Under the pieces are notes generated by a model. It was given only the letters and a program-made list of their open reading frames with translations. It searched no databases and was not told where the DNA came from. A DNA stretch of 64,000 bases, from NCBI GenBank assembly GCA_013373205.1, contig JABXIG010000003.1, forward strand, positions 310,001-374,000. Direction: 5' to 3'. Numbering within the stretch: the stretch's first letter is position 1; every line of letters begins with the position of its first letter. Of this stretch, positions 27,875-37,486 are shown piece by piece. Origin of the DNA: Methylocystaceae bacterium. GTDB taxonomy: Bacteria; Pseudomonadota; Alphaproteobacteria; Rhodospirillales; Terasakiellaceae. The position numbers and the translations under genes were made by a program.

Positions 27875-29074
27875 CTATTGTGTCACTTGTGGAAATTTGG
27901 CGAGGATTTCCAGCGTGTCTTCCCCGCGTTGCACGCTTAAGGGCAGCCAGGTTCCGGGGGCGACCCGTTGAATGATTTTGACCAGTTCTTTCGGACTGTT
28001 GGTGTCTGTTTCAGCGGCGCGCAGGATGATATCGCCTTCTTGAAGGCCGGCATCTTCGGCGACACTTTCTTCAATGATTTGATCGATGCGCACGCCTTTT
28101 GGGGTGTCGTTTTTATCAATGCGCACACCAAGAAGCGGTTTTTCGCTATCTGTCCCTTCTTCCATTTCTTCCAGACCGAAGATCGCATCTGCATAGGTGG
28201 GGGAGAGGTCATTGCAATCCCAGCCTAATGTCCATGGTAGCAAGATGGTGGAGTCCAGCCCTAAGCTTTCTAACTGATGGGGAACGCCGTGGCGGTTGGA
28301 AAGATGGCCGCTGCCCATCACGCCAATGACAAGTGGATTGCCCCCCATTTTTTGCACCTCGGCAATTTTTTGTGCCATGGCGGCATCCCATGTCAATTGC
28401 GACTGAAGGAAACGGTTGAAGCGATCATCCGATTGTTTTTCATCTTTGCTGACATGGCTGTGATGGCTGAAAACTTCTTGTAAGGATTCTATATAATCGG
28501 GATGGGCCGCACGGGGTGTCTGGACCCCTTCTTTCAGGTCTTTATTTACCGCATCCCAGCCTTTTTGGGAGACTTGTGAGATCAGGGATCGTTCTACATT
28601 TAATGCCATAATGGGGATGCGGTTCATGCGGGCAAAACGAAACAGGGGCAGGTATATATCGGCGTTATATTTCCAGACATCATCCCAATCGGTTTCTTCC
28701 AGAAATTCATGCTCGCTGAGTTCCCCCCGGATCCAGGCATCCAGTGCAGGCTGCACACGACGCGGGAACATTTCAAATCCGATGACGATATTGGGGTTGT
28801 GGGCATAGAGTTGGGTAATGGTTTGTAATTGCCAGCGGTGATGAACGGCATCCGGGTGCTGTTCGCCCAACAGGACGACTTTTTGCTGGGCCGCCTGTTT
28901 AATCAATTGCTGTCCATCCAACGGTTTCATGTCTTTGGGGGCAATCCATTGGGCGCGTTGAATGCAAGATAGATCGGCTGTTTTTTCTTCTTTTTGATCT
29001 GGCATCGCCAGACTTTGGGCAATCAACAAGAAACTGAAGGCTGTGCTCATCAGTGTGATGGATTTAAACGACAT
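27875..29074 (-). CDS. ChaN-like haem-regulated protein fused to a PDZ domain
   Basis: This 399-residue protein has an N-terminal export signal (about 1-23). Residues 50-290 match the ChaN/DUF399 fold: VVLLGEQHPDAVHHRWQ near 72-88, IGFEMFPRRVQPAL and the closing VIGVMGSGHLSNRHGVP. ChaN binds haem and is linked to iron uptake. The C-terminal 90 residues form a PDZ domain (GVRIDQIIEESVAEDAGLQ... DIILRA), which suggests recruitment of a partner. It is transcribed with the M1 peptidase-like gene 3 bp downstream. Confidence 0.8.
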   Translation of the reverse strand: MSFKSITLMSTAFSFLLIAQSLAMPDQKEEKTADLSCIQRAQWIAPKDMKPLDGQQLIKQAAQQKVVLLGEQHPDAVHHRWQLQTITQLYAHNPNIVIGFEMFPRRVQPALDAWIRGELSEHEFLEETDWDDVWKYNADIYLPLFRFARMNRIPIMALNVERSLISQVSQKGWDAVNKDLKEGVQTPRAAHPDYIESLQEVFSHHSHVSKDEKQSDDRFNRFLQSQLTWDAAMAQKIAEVQKMGGNPLVIGVMGSGHLSNRHGVPHQLESLGLDSTILLPWTLGWDCNDLSPTYADAIFGLEEMEEGTDSEKPLLGVRIDKNDTPKGVRIDQIIEESVAEDAGLQEGDIILRAAETDTNSPKELVKIIQRVAPGTWLPLSVQRGEDTLEILAKFPQVTQ

Positions 29075-29129
29075 TTTTTATATACCTGCGTGGTTGTTCG
29101 TCTTTATTTTATGGAAAATAAAAATGGCT

Positions 29130-29936
29130 TTATTGTGGTTTCTTATCCCCGGGATTCGGGATTTTTCCTGCGATAATCTCCCAGGCTTTAACATTAAAAG
29201 AATCCAGTTGCAGGGCGAGTGCCGCCTTTAAGGCTTGTTTGACATTTTTTGCCTCCGCCGATTTTTTTAGATCTTTTTCTTTATATGCTTTAAGCGAGAC
29301 AGCATCCATAGCAACGGTGTCTTCTGCCTGACGATAAAGCGCGGTTGCTGATAAAAACTCTTCATAGCCCGTGGCGATTTCCGGCAGATTTAGGGTGATC
29401 TGATAAATCGGTTGGTTCCCCAGATCAACGGGGACTTCAGACATAAACATCATGGCTGTAAAACGAAAAATATCAAATCCCATCTCGCATTTAAAATGAA
29501 CCAGATAATCAGAAGATACAAAAGAGATATCTTCTTCAATGGCTCGGCCTTCATAGGTCAGTTGATAGCTGCACTCAGGTTTGTCTTTTTCGCTTAAATC
29601 AATCTGACCCGATAGGGCATCTTTGAGCGATGCATCAATCATCGGGGTTAACGATGGGGCATAGACATAGCCAATGTTTTCCCCTTCACGCCTGACAGCA
29701 AGCCATTGTGTGCCTTTGGCGCGCCCTTGGACTGTCACAATATCGTTTTTAGACAGTTTACCAAGTTTTTTGCCTGTGTTTGCTGGTTTTTCACGAACAT
29801 TGACATGGCTTCTGATGACCAAGTGTGGTCCTGATGGACCTACCAGTTGATCGGGGGCAAAAATAATTTCAGCCCGTACCGGTTGGGACAGGATGATCAG
29901 GCCTAAAGTTATGGTGAAAAGAAACTTCAAATTCAC
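29130..29936 (-). CDS. Exported SH3-domain protein
   Basis: This 268-residue protein has a signal peptide ending PVRAE. A bacterial SH3 domain occupies about residues 38-100 (VIRSHVNVREKPANTG, then GTQWLAVRREGENIGYVY), usually a peptidoglycan- or protein-binding module. The remaining 160 residues are of no family I recognise; they contain two Cys (ECSY, KCEMGF). The gene heads the minus-strand run SH3, chaN-PDZ, M1, PCuAC and is divergent from ruvX. Confidence 0.7.
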   Translation of the reverse strand: MNLKFLFTITLGLIILSQPVRAEIIFAPDQLVGPSGPHLVIRSHVNVREKPANTGKKLGKLSKNDIVTVQGRAKGTQWLAVRREGENIGYVYAPSLTPMIDASLKDALSGQIDLSEKDKPECSYQLTYEGRAIEEDISFVSSDYLVHFKCEMGFDIFRFTAMMFMSEVPVDLGNQPIYQITLNLPEIATGYEEFLSATALYRQAEDTVAMDAVSLKAYKEKDLKKSAEAKNVKQALKAALALQLDSFNVKAWEIIAGKIPNPGDKKPQ

Positions 29937-30064
29937 CTAAACCTCCGCATTGCAAACAAATTTCACGCATCATAGCGGAATGTCTACGCTCTGACAATGC
30001 GATCTGGCCTCGACTTTTGTTCACGTTTGCGTCATAAGCAGGAAAATTTTTCATAGAGGATATG

Positions 30065-30538
30065 ATGGTCTTACAGGAATTGGCTGAATTTGCTGCCTTG
30101 CTTAAACCGCATGAACGTTTGTTAGGGATTGATTTAGGGACTAAGACAATTGGTCTGGCGATTTCTGATGTAATGCGCATGGTGGCCAGCCCTGTGGAAA
30201 CATTGCCTAAAGGCAAATTTTCAAAAGATATTATTAAAATTAAAGATTTGATCGCCAAAGAAGAAGTTGGCGCCATCGTTCTAGGCTTGCCAAAGGAAAT
30301 GGACGGCACACAAGGAAAACGCGCCCAAGCCACCAAGGCCTTTGCCTCTAACATGGCGCGTGAAATTGATCTGCCGATTTTATTGTGGGATGAACGTTTA
30401 TCAACAGTCGCGGTGGAACGCGTCCTGATCGGGGAAGCTGATATGACGCGCAAACGCCGTGCCGAAGTCGTGGATCGCGCGGCGGCAGCCTATATCTTGC
30501 AAGGGGCCTTAGAAGCGTTGGAGTATCAAAATGGCTGA
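30065..30538 (+). CDS. ruvX: Holliday-junction-resolvase-like protein RuvX (YqgF)
   Basis: This 157-residue protein has the RNase H-like motifs LGIDLGTKTIGLAISD near residue 20, IVLGLPKEMDGT near 75 and LLWDERLSTVAVERVL near 107, with a final DRAAAAYIL. YqgF proteins act in 16S rRNA 5'-end maturation and possibly recombination. Of two adjacent ATGs (30062, 30065), the second has better spacing from GAGG. It overlaps the next gene by 8 bp. Confidence 0.92.
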   Translation: MVLQELAEFAALLKPHERLLGIDLGTKTIGLAISDVMRMVASPVETLPKGKFSKDIIKIKDLIAKEEVGAIVLGLPKEMDGTQGKRAQATKAFASNMAREIDLPILLWDERLSTVAVERVLIGEADMTRKRRAEVVDRAAAAYILQGALEALEYQNG

Positions 30539-31196
30539 TCATTCCATTCGTCTGGATGACGGGTTGGATGCCTATATCCGTCGTGTTGGTATGCGCGAAA
30601 GTGAGCCCCTGCGCCGTCTGCGTGAAAAATCAAAAGCTACCTTGGTCAACGCCCAGTTGGCGATCATGCCGGAAGAAGCCTGTTTTTTGGATCTTTTGGT
30701 GCGGATCACCGGGGCAAAGCGAATTGTGGAAATTGGGGTGTATGCCGGATATTCCACACTCGCGCTTGCCCAAGCCATCCCGGATGATGGTTATATTGTT
30801 GCGCTGGAACGCGATGAACGTTTTCCACCCGTTGGTCAACCTTACTGGAAAGAAGCCGGCGTTGATCACAAGATTGATCTGCGCTTGTGTGATGCCAACG
30901 AAGGCATTAAGGATGTACTGGCGGAAAATGGGCCGGAAAGTTTTGACTTTGCCTTTATTGATGCCGATAAAGCAAGCTACATGAACTATTATGAAAAATG
31001 CCTCGAGCTGGTGAAACCCGGCGGGGTTATTTGTGTGGATAATGTGCTTTGGTATGGTCGTGTGATTGACCAAGCCGACACCACCCATCAGACCGAAGCT
31101 ATCCGTAAGATCAATGAATATATTGTAGCTGATGACCGGGTGGATATGTCCATGCTTAGCCTTGGGGATGGTTTGACGGTGGTCAGAAAACGCTAG
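30531..31196 (+). CDS. Class I SAM-dependent O-methyltransferase
   Basis: This 221-residue protein resembles the caffeoyl-CoA/catechol O-methyltransferase family. Motif I is VEIGVYAGYSTLALAQA near residue 66; the metal-binding and catalytic region is FAFIDADKASYMNYYE near 140 and VICVDNVLWYGRV near 163. Substrate unknown. It is coupled to ruvX by an 8-bp overlap. Confidence 0.87.
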   Translation: MADHSIRLDDGLDAYIRRVGMRESEPLRRLREKSKATLVNAQLAIMPEEACFLDLLVRITGAKRIVEIGVYAGYSTLALAQAIPDDGYIVALERDERFPPVGQPYWKEAGVDHKIDLRLCDANEGIKDVLAENGPESFDFAFIDADKASYMNYYEKCLELVKPGGVICVDNVLWYGRVIDQADTTHQTEAIRKINEYIVADDRVDMSMLSLGDGLTVVRKR

Positions 31197-31233
31197 TTTT
31201 GTATCTGCCTTCCTGTTATCGCGCGAAACAGTT

Positions 31234-31304
31234 CACCTGTGAAAGCAGGTGTGTCTTTCAAGAAAGGCCCTGACACCAAACAAGGTCCCTGTTTGCACAG
31301 GGAC
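31234..31304. repeat. Paired palindromes, REP-like element, copy 1
   Basis: Two hairpins with 6-base loops lie in the gap after the O-methyltransferase gene: CACCTG-tgaaag-CAGGTG (31234-31251) and GTCCCTG-tttgca-CAGGGAC (31285-31304). The same architecture, with related sequence, occurs at 62576-62633. This fits a dispersed palindromic element such as REP/BIME units. Confidence 0.6.
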
Positions 31305-31361
31305 ACAGGGGCTAAGAATAGAAAAATCTGTATATTAATCTTTTCAAAAGAGGAGATTGCG

Positions 31362-31391
31362 GTTTATCCTTCTACCTTCAAGCGGATAAAC
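31362..31391 (+). promoter_or_regulatory. Hairpin upstream of the AEC carrier gene
   Basis: GTTTATCC (31362-31369) and GGATAAAC (31384-31391) form an exact 8-bp stem with a 14-base loop, 18 bp before the ATG at 31410. There is no U-tract. It may influence translation of the AEC gene; no function is shown. Confidence 0.35.
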
Positions 31392-31409
31392 AAATAAAGG
31401 CGTGCTGGT

Positions 31410-32345
31410 ATGCAGTCTATTCTTTATGCCCTCGGTCCAATTTTCCTGCTGATCCTGATCGGCTTTTGGATCAAGAAAAAGAAGGTGATTGATGCAAGCT
31501 TTTGGGAACCGGCCGAAGGGCTGACCTATTATATCTTTTTTCCTGCGCTGTTGTTGCAAACCACAATTAATGCCGATGTTGGGCAATTGGAAGTAGGCCC
31601 CATGGCCTTTGCGGTTGTAGGCGCGATGGTGCTGGTCAGTGCTGTTCTGGTCAAAGCAAAACCTTTTCTCGGGGTCGATGGACCAAGTTTTACGTCCATG
31701 TTTCAGGGCTCGGTTCGGTTCAACACCTATGTGGGGATTGCGGCTGCGTCATCTCTTTGGGGGGAGCCGGGGCTTACCCTGATTGCCATTGCAGTTTCTT
31801 TTGCGGTGCCGCTGGTGAATGTTCTGTGTGTCATTGTGATGGAAACTTATGGCGACAGTCCCCATCGCAAAGACGGCCCGCCGGAAATATCGAAAATGTC
31901 TAAGGCGGTGATACGGAACCCGTTGATTTTGGCCTGTATCGTTGGGCTGTCCTTAAATGGTCTGGATGTCAGTTTGCCGCCGATTCTTAACCCGCTGGTG
32001 GAAATTCTTGCCCGGGCATCCCTGCCGATCGGGCTATTATGTGTCGGGGCCGGTCTGCATTTTACTGCGGTAAAAGAAGCAGGTCGCTCAGTGGTTATAA
32101 CCAACCTGATAAAGCTGGTCGGTCTTCCCTTGGTTTGTCTGGCCTGCTGCATTGGTTTGGGGGTGGAAGGGCTAACCCGGGATTTATGCGTTTTCTTCTG
32201 CGGATTACCCACCGCGACGTCTTCTTATGTGTTGGCGCGCAAGATGGGCGGGAATGCAGAAATTATGTCGGGGATTATTACTTTGACGACTCTATCAGCG
32301 ATGGTGACTTTGCCGTTGATTCTGCTTTTACTGGAATGGCTTTGA
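31410..32345 (+). CDS. AEC-family auxin efflux/malonate carrier
   Basis: This 311-residue protein has about ten hydrophobic segments in two halves, as in AEC carriers. Conserved parts are LIGFWIKKKKVID near the start, FPALLLQTT, FNTYVGIAAASSLWG and the C-terminal LPTATSSYVLARKMGG. Substrates in the family are usually dicarboxylates; none can be assigned here. It stands apart from the pyr genes by 71 bp. Confidence 0.82.
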   Translation: MQSILYALGPIFLLILIGFWIKKKKVIDASFWEPAEGLTYYIFFPALLLQTTINADVGQLEVGPMAFAVVGAMVLVSAVLVKAKPFLGVDGPSFTSMFQGSVRFNTYVGIAAASSLWGEPGLTLIAIAVSFAVPLVNVLCVIVMETYGDSPHRKDGPPEISKMSKAVIRNPLILACIVGLSLNGLDVSLPPILNPLVEILARASLPIGLLCVGAGLHFTAVKEAGRSVVITNLIKLVGLPLVCLACCIGLGVEGLTRDLCVFFCGLPTATSSYVLARKMGGNAEIMSGIITLTTLSAMVTLPLILLLLEWL

Positions 32346-32416
32346 AAGGCGCAGAATAGCTTATGTTCAAACGGGGGCTTGCATGGTCCCTATGCTTATG
32401 CATATAGTCCGCCCTC

Positions 32417-33388
32417 ATGAGCACCAGAGACAGAGAATTACGCTTTACGCATCGGCACCTGCTCGGCATTGAAGGGTTATACCCATTTGAATTGACCGAC
32501 ATTTTGGACCGGGCGGAAAGATACGCCGCACTGAACCGACAACGAGCCGCTATCGAGCCTTTGTTGGAAGGTCGTACTGTTATCAATCTCTTCTTTGAAA
32601 ATTCCACACGAACAAGGACATCATTCGAACGTGCCGCCAAACGGCTTGGGGCGGATGTGATTAATATGTCTGTGGCAACGTCATCGATCAAAAAAGGCGA
32701 AACCCTGATCGATACGGCTGTGACGCTGAACGCTATGCACCCCGATGTGCTGGTTGTGCGCCATGGTGATTCCGGTGCTGTGGAATTGTTGTCTCAAAAA
32801 GTCAATTGCGCGGTTTTGAATGCAGGGGATGGCACTCATGAACACCCGACACAGGCCTTGCTGGATGCGCTGACCATTCGTCGTCGCAAAGGCAGTATCA
32901 CGGGGTTGGTGGTTGCCATCTGTGGAGATATTCTGCATTCACGGGTGGCGCGCTCTAATATTCATTTGCTCTCTGCCATGGGGGCGCAGGTGCGCCTTGT
33001 CGCCCCAAGCACATTGCTGCCGTCCAACATGGGAATTTTGGGGGCAGAAGTCTATCACGACATGCGCGAAGGTTTAAAAGACGTGGATGTGGTCATGATG
33101 CTGCGCCTTCAAAAAGAACGGATGGAAGGGGCATATTTACCGTCCCAGCGGGAATATTTCCATTTCTACGGTCTGGATTACGACAAGCTATCATATGCCA
33201 AGGAAGATGCCTTGATTATGCATCCGGGGCCGATGAACCGCGGGGTCGAAATTGACTCCGACGTGGCCGATGATATTGAACGATCTGCCATTCAGGAACA
33301 GGTGGAAATGGGCGTAGCTGCGCGCATGGCCTGTCTGGAAGTGGTGACGGCCAACCTTGAGGACTGGCGCAAGGAGAATGGATTATGA
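32417..33388 (+). CDS. pyrB: Aspartate carbamoyltransferase catalytic subunit
   Basis: This 323-residue enzyme makes carbamoyl-aspartate in pyrimidine synthesis. The carbamoyl-phosphate loop [13 protein letters not shown] lies near residues 60-72, the HPTQALLD motif near 143 and [12 protein letters not shown] near 275. Length and overlap with pyrC' match the Pseudomonas-type enzyme, in which PyrB assembles with an inactive PyrC'. It overlaps pyrC' by four bases. Confidence 0.96.
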   Translation: MSTRDRELRFTHRHLLGIEGLYPFELTDILDRAERYAALNRQRAAIEPLLEGRTVINLFFENSTRTRTSFERAAKRLGADVINMSVATSSIKKGETLIDTAVTLNAMHPDVLVVRHGDSGAVELLSQKVNCAVLNAGDGTHEHPTQALLDALTIRRRKGSITGLVVAICGDILHSRVARSNIHLLSAMGAQVRLVAPSTLLPSNMGILGAEVYHDMREGLKDVDVVMMLRLQKERMEGAYLPSQREYFHFYGLDYDKLSYAKEDALIMHPGPMNRGVEIDSDVADDIERSAIQEQVEMGVAARMACLEVVTANLEDWRKENGL

Positions 33389-34689
33389 GCTTGAAACCTC
33401 AGGGCCGTGTAGTCTATGTCAACGCGCGTCTTTTGGACCCGGCAACCGGTCTGGACGTCATGGGTGGCGTGTTGACCGAAAATGAAAAAATCGTTGATTT
33501 CGGGGCCGGCTATGCAAAGGCTGACGGGGAATATGGTGACGTCAGCGTGGTCGATTGTGAAGGCGCGTGCCTGTGTCCCGGTTTAGTCGATATTCGCGTT
33601 CAATTGCGCGAACCCGGCGAAGAACACAAAGGCACGTTGAAAATTGCCGGTGTAGCGGCAACGTCTGGCGGGATCACCTCCATGGTCTGTCTGCCCAATA
33701 CCACGCCTGTAATTGATGATATGAGCGTAGTGGAATTTGTGGCACGCCGTGCCCGCATGCTGGGTCTGACCAAAGTCTATCCTTACGGGGCCATCACGAA
33801 AGGCCTTGAAGGCAAGGACATGGCTGAAATGGGCATGTTGTCAGAATCCGGCGCTGTGGCTTTTACCGACGGGGTTCATGCGGTGTCTTCTGCTAAAGTT
33901 ATGCGCAAGGCGCTGGCTTATGCACGAAACTATGATCTGTTATTGGTTCAACACCCCGAAGAGCCGTCTTTGGCGGCGGGTGGGGATATGAATTCCGGTG
34001 ATCTAGCCATTCGTATGGGGTTGACCGGTATTCCTGCTGTTGCCGAAGTGATCATGGTGGCCCGCGATGTCCGTCTGGCCGAAGATACTGGCGGACGTTT
34101 GCACTTTGGGCATATTTCAACGGCGGAAAGTATTGATATTATCCGCCGGGCCAAAGAACGCGGGGTCAAAGTCACCTGTGATACAGCTCCACCATATTTT
34201 TCATTAAATGAACTGGCGGTGGGGGAATATCGGACATTTGCGAAACTGTCCCCGCCCTTGCGTAGCGAAGAAGATCGACAAGCCATCATTCAGGGCCTGA
34301 AAGACGGGGTGATTGATGTTGTCGCATCCGACCACGCACCGGAAGATGAAGATTCAAAACGTCTTCCTTTTGCGCAGGCTGCTTTTGGCGGAGTCGGGTT
34401 GGAAACATTGCTGTCCATCACGCTGGAACTTTATCACAATGGACATATGAGCCTGCTGGACTGTCTGAAAACAGTGACTTGCGGACCTGCGGATATTGTT
34501 GGTTTACCTGCGGGTCGTCTGGAAAAAGGCGCATCAGCTGACTTATGCATCTTTGACCCGGATCGTGGCTGGAAAATTGATGCGGACCAATTGGCATCCA
34601 AATCCAAAAACTCCCCCTTTGACGGGCGTCTGGCTCAGGGGCGCTGTTTGCGCACTGTGATTGATGGACGTACTGTTTTTGAACTTTAA
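33385..34689 (+). CDS. pyrC': Dihydroorotase-like PyrC', probably non-catalytic
   Basis: This 434-residue amidohydrolase-fold protein is usually labelled dihydroorotase. The metal-binding HxH before LREPG is missing: the sequence is [10 protein letters not shown], so R71 and Q73 replace the two His. The HISTA and SDHAPE motifs remain, and the usual TPHH segment reads APPY. In Pseudomonas an inactive PyrC' is required to assemble aspartate carbamoyltransferase, and the gene overlaps pyrB in the same way. This protein is therefore most likely a structural subunit, with the active dihydroorotase encoded elsewhere. Family is certain; inactivity is inferred from residues. Confidence 0.88.
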   Translation: MSLKPQGRVVYVNARLLDPATGLDVMGGVLTENEKIVDFGAGYAKADGEYGDVSVVDCEGACLCPGLVDIRVQLREPGEEHKGTLKIAGVAATSGGITSMVCLPNTTPVIDDMSVVEFVARRARMLGLTKVYPYGAITKGLEGKDMAEMGMLSESGAVAFTDGVHAVSSAKVMRKALAYARNYDLLLVQHPEEPSLAAGGDMNSGDLAIRMGLTGIPAVAEVIMVARDVRLAEDTGGRLHFGHISTAESIDIIRRAKERGVKVTCDTAPPYFSLNELAVGEYRTFAKLSPPLRSEEDRQAIIQGLKDGVIDVVASDHAPEDEDSKRLPFAQAAFGGVGLETLLSITLELYHNGHMSLLDCLKTVTCGPADIVGLPAGRLEKGASADLCIFDPDRGWKIDADQLASKSKNSPFDGRLAQGRCLRTVIDGRTVFEL

Positions 34690-34707
34690 AATATTAGGAG
34701 CACCTCG

Positions 34708-35319
34708 GTGGGCACTTTACCTGTAATCGTTACGCATGAATGGCAAATGGCAGCTATATTAGGCTATTTGCTGGGCTCGATCCCGTTCGGTTTGCTTCTG
34801 ACCAAATTGTTTCAAGCTGGGGACTTACGATCCATCGGATCGGGCAATATTGGGACAACAAATGTATTGCGCACGGGGCGTAAGGATTTGGCCGCAGCCA
34901 CTTTGTTGCTAGATGGTGGCAAGGGGGCTGTGGCTGTCTTGCTGGCGGGCTACTGGTTTGCGCCCGATGCCGCGATTGTTGCCGGGATGATGGCTGTCAT
35001 TGGTCACAATTTTCCTGTTTGGTTAAAGTTTGAAGGCGGCAAAGGTGTTGCGACGACTTTGGGGGTCTTGTTGGCTTTGTCCTGGCCTGCCGGATTGGCA
35101 ACAGCAGCAACTTGGTTGGTGGTTGCTCTTACTTTAAGATATTCTTCTTTGTCAGCATTGATTGCATTGGTTGCATCTCCTGTTTATATGTACGTACTTG
35201 GAGATGAAAATAAGGCTGTTTTGGCTGTTCTGCTTGCAGCTTTGGGTCTTGTTCGGCACAATGAAAATATAAAACGATTGCTGGCTGGCGAGGAACCAAA
35301 GATCGGCCAGAAAAAATAA
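34708..35319 (+). CDS. plsY: Glycerol-3-phosphate acyltransferase PlsY, GTG start
   Basis: This 203-residue membrane protein has five to six helices and the three PlsY motifs: LGSIPFGLLL near residue 24, GSGNIGTTNVLRTG near 46-59 and GHNFPVWLKFEGGKGVATTLG near 93 onward (named in parts). It transfers acyl from acyl-phosphate to glycerol-3-phosphate. GTG at 34708 is supported by AGGAG seven bases upstream. Confidence 0.95.
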   Translation: MGTLPVIVTHEWQMAAILGYLLGSIPFGLLLTKLFQAGDLRSIGSGNIGTTNVLRTGRKDLAAATLLLDGGKGAVAVLLAGYWFAPDAAIVAGMMAVIGHNFPVWLKFEGGKGVATTLGVLLALSWPAGLATAATWLVVALTLRYSSLSALIALVASPVYMYVLGDENKAVLAVLLAALGLVRHNENIKRLLAGEEPKIGQKK

Positions 35320-35341
35320 CAAATGGGAACGAATTTTGGAC

Positions 35342-36262
35342 ATGCAAGTTAATGCCGATAGTTTAATCGAAACGATTGAAGAAACGAATCTTCTTCAAGC
35401 TGTGATTAATTCTGTCCCTGTACCTATTTTTTTTAAAGATAACCAAGGTCGCTATCTTGGCTGCAACCTTGCCTTTGAAGAATATATAGGAAAAACCAAA
35501 GATGAACTGATCGGTAAAGGTGTTTACGATTTGTTTGATTCTGATCTGGCAGCTGTCTATGACAAGGCCGATCGGGCCCTTATTGATGCAAAGGGTAAAC
35601 AGATTTATGAAGCTCAGGTGGAATATGCCGATGGCAGCATTCGCGATGTGATGTTTCATAAAGCCTGTTTTCATGCAGTTTACGAAGATATCAACGGGAT
35701 TGTCGGGGCGATTTTAGACATTACAGATCGCAAAAAAGCCGAAAGAGAACTGGAACGCCGGGCTATGACGGATAGCTTGACGGGGCTGAACAATCGTCAT
35801 GCATTGGTCAATAAGCTTGAACATGCGCTAAAGTTGGCGAAACGCAGCCAAAAGCACGTGGTCTTCATGATGCTGGATCTAGATGATTTTAAAAAGATCA
35901 ATGACAACTTTGGTCACCCCATTGGTGATTCTTTGCTGGTCGAAGCCGCGCAAAGATTAGAGCATTGCATACGTGAAAGTGACATTCTGGCGCGTATTGG
36001 CGGGGATGAATTTGCTATTGTTCTTGAAAGTATGGAAGGTGACAGTGGCATCATTACTGTTGCAGAGAAAATCATATCCGCTTTGTCGCGTGGTTTCCAT
36101 ATCGAAGGTCATGATTTATCCGTTGGCGTTAGTATCGGGATTGCCAGTTCACCGTTAAACGGTACATCTTCACGTGATCTTATGAAACTGGCTGATATTG
36201 CCATGTATCAAAGCAAGGCACGTGGTAAAGGCCAATATAGTTTTTATTCCGAAAACGAATAA
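35342..36262 (+). CDS. PAS-GGDEF diguanylate cyclase
   Basis: This 306-residue soluble protein has a PAS domain (about 15-130; VPVPIFFKDNQGRYLG) and a GGDEF domain (about 140-305). The active site RIGGDEFAIV is intact and is preceded by RESD five residues upstream, an allosteric I-site, so an active, product-inhibited c-di-GMP synthase is expected. There are no membrane helices. The ATG at 35342 is used; an in-frame TTG at 35336 is possible. It sits alone between plsY and dprA. Confidence 0.9.
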   Translation: MQVNADSLIETIEETNLLQAVINSVPVPIFFKDNQGRYLGCNLAFEEYIGKTKDELIGKGVYDLFDSDLAAVYDKADRALIDAKGKQIYEAQVEYADGSIRDVMFHKACFHAVYEDINGIVGAILDITDRKKAERELERRAMTDSLTGLNNRHALVNKLEHALKLAKRSQKHVVFMMLDLDDFKKINDNFGHPIGDSLLVEAAQRLEHCIRESDILARIGGDEFAIVLESMEGDSGIITVAEKIISALSRGFHIEGHDLSVGVSIGIASSPLNGTSSRDLMKLADIAMYQSKARGKGQYSFYSENE

Positions 36263-36313
36263 AATCCCTCAAAACCGTTCATAGCCCTTTTAAGATAGAT
36301 AAAGGGTAGGGTT

Positions 36314-37432
36314 ATGCCGGAACAAAATATATCAACATCTGAACGTTTGGCTTGGCTGCGTCTGATCCGCAGTGAAAATGTTGGGCCAATCACATTTTAT
36401 AGATTGCTGGAACAGTATGGCTGTGCAAGCAAGGCACTGGAGGCCTTGCCGGAACTTGCCAAAAAAGGCGGACGAAAAAAACGCATTAAGGTTTGCAGTA
36501 AATCCGATGCGGTTGCGGAGCTGGATCAACTGGCCGAATTAGGTGCGCATTTGGTTTTACGTAACGAGGCTGCTTATCCACCCTTATTGGCGCAAGTTGA
36601 AGATGCCCCGCCTGTTTTATCTGTGCGCGGCCATATTCATTTGTTGTGTAAGAAAAGTGTTGCCATTGTCGGGGCGCGTAATGCCTCGATCAATGGTTGT
36701 AAGTTTGCAGGTCAATTGGCACGTGACTTGGGGCAGGGAGGTATTTGTGTGGTTTCCGGTCTGGCCCGTGGGGTAGATGGCGCCGCTCACGCTGCAGCGC
36801 TGGAGACAGGGACTGTTGGTGTGCAGGGCGGGGGCGTTGATGTCATTTATCCAAAAGAAAACGCCACCTTATATAATGAGATGGTGGAACGCGGCTGTGT
36901 GGTCAGTGAACCTAAGGTCGCCACCCAGCCCCAAGCGCGACATTTCCCAAGGCGCAATCGCATTATTTCTGGTATGAGCCGGGCCATTGTGGTTGTGGAA
37001 GCTTCACCACGTTCAGGGTCTTTAATCACGGCTCGGCTTGCCTTGGAGCAGGGACGTGATGTTTTTGCTGTTCCCGGCTCTCCGCTTGATGCCAGATCAA
37101 AGGGAGCAAATGCCCTGATTCGCGATGGGGCGATTTTAATCGAAAGCGCACAAGATATTTTATCTGAGCTTAATTCGTCGAAAAATATGCCCTTGGAAGA
37201 AGGAAAAAACATTTATTCACAAAGTGTTGAGGGCTTTTTACCCGATGAAAGTGATGTATGCGCAGCCAGGGGGGTAATCATAAAAAGTTTGTCGCCAACG
37301 CCAGTTTTCGTTGACGAAATCATCCGTCAGTGCCAAATCTCTGCTTCTATTGTACAAACCGTTTTGTTGGAACTGGAACTTGCCGGTAGCTTAGAACGCT
37401 CACCGGGAAATAAAGTTTCTTTAATTGTATGA
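36314..37432 (+). CDS. dprA: DNA-processing protein DprA
   Basis: This 372-residue protein loads RecA on incoming single-stranded DNA in transformation. It has an N-terminal helical domain, then a Rossmann-like core with AIVGARNAS near 115, VVSGLARGVDGAAHAAAL near 140 and FPRRNRIISGMS near 212, then GSLITARLALEQGRDVFAVPG (in parts) and a C-terminal winged-helix domain. It precedes topA, as in many proteobacteria. Confidence 0.95.
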   Translation: MPEQNISTSERLAWLRLIRSENVGPITFYRLLEQYGCASKALEALPELAKKGGRKKRIKVCSKSDAVAELDQLAELGAHLVLRNEAAYPPLLAQVEDAPPVLSVRGHIHLLCKKSVAIVGARNASINGCKFAGQLARDLGQGGICVVSGLARGVDGAAHAAALETGTVGVQGGGVDVIYPKENATLYNEMVERGCVVSEPKVATQPQARHFPRRNRIISGMSRAIVVVEASPRSGSLITARLALEQGRDVFAVPGSPLDARSKGANALIRDGAILIESAQDILSELNSSKNMPLEEGKNIYSQSVEGFLPDESDVCAARGVIIKSLSPTPVFVDEIIRQCQISASIVQTVLLELELAGSLERSPGNKVSLIV

Positions 37433-37486
37433 ATGGTTTATGTACAGTTCGTCTTATTTGAAAACTGATGCTAAGAAGTCTTACTG

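Noticed and set aside
30062-30064. Alternative ruvX start one codon upstream
   Set aside because: Spacing from GAGG is too short; the second ATG fits better, though the difference is one residue.
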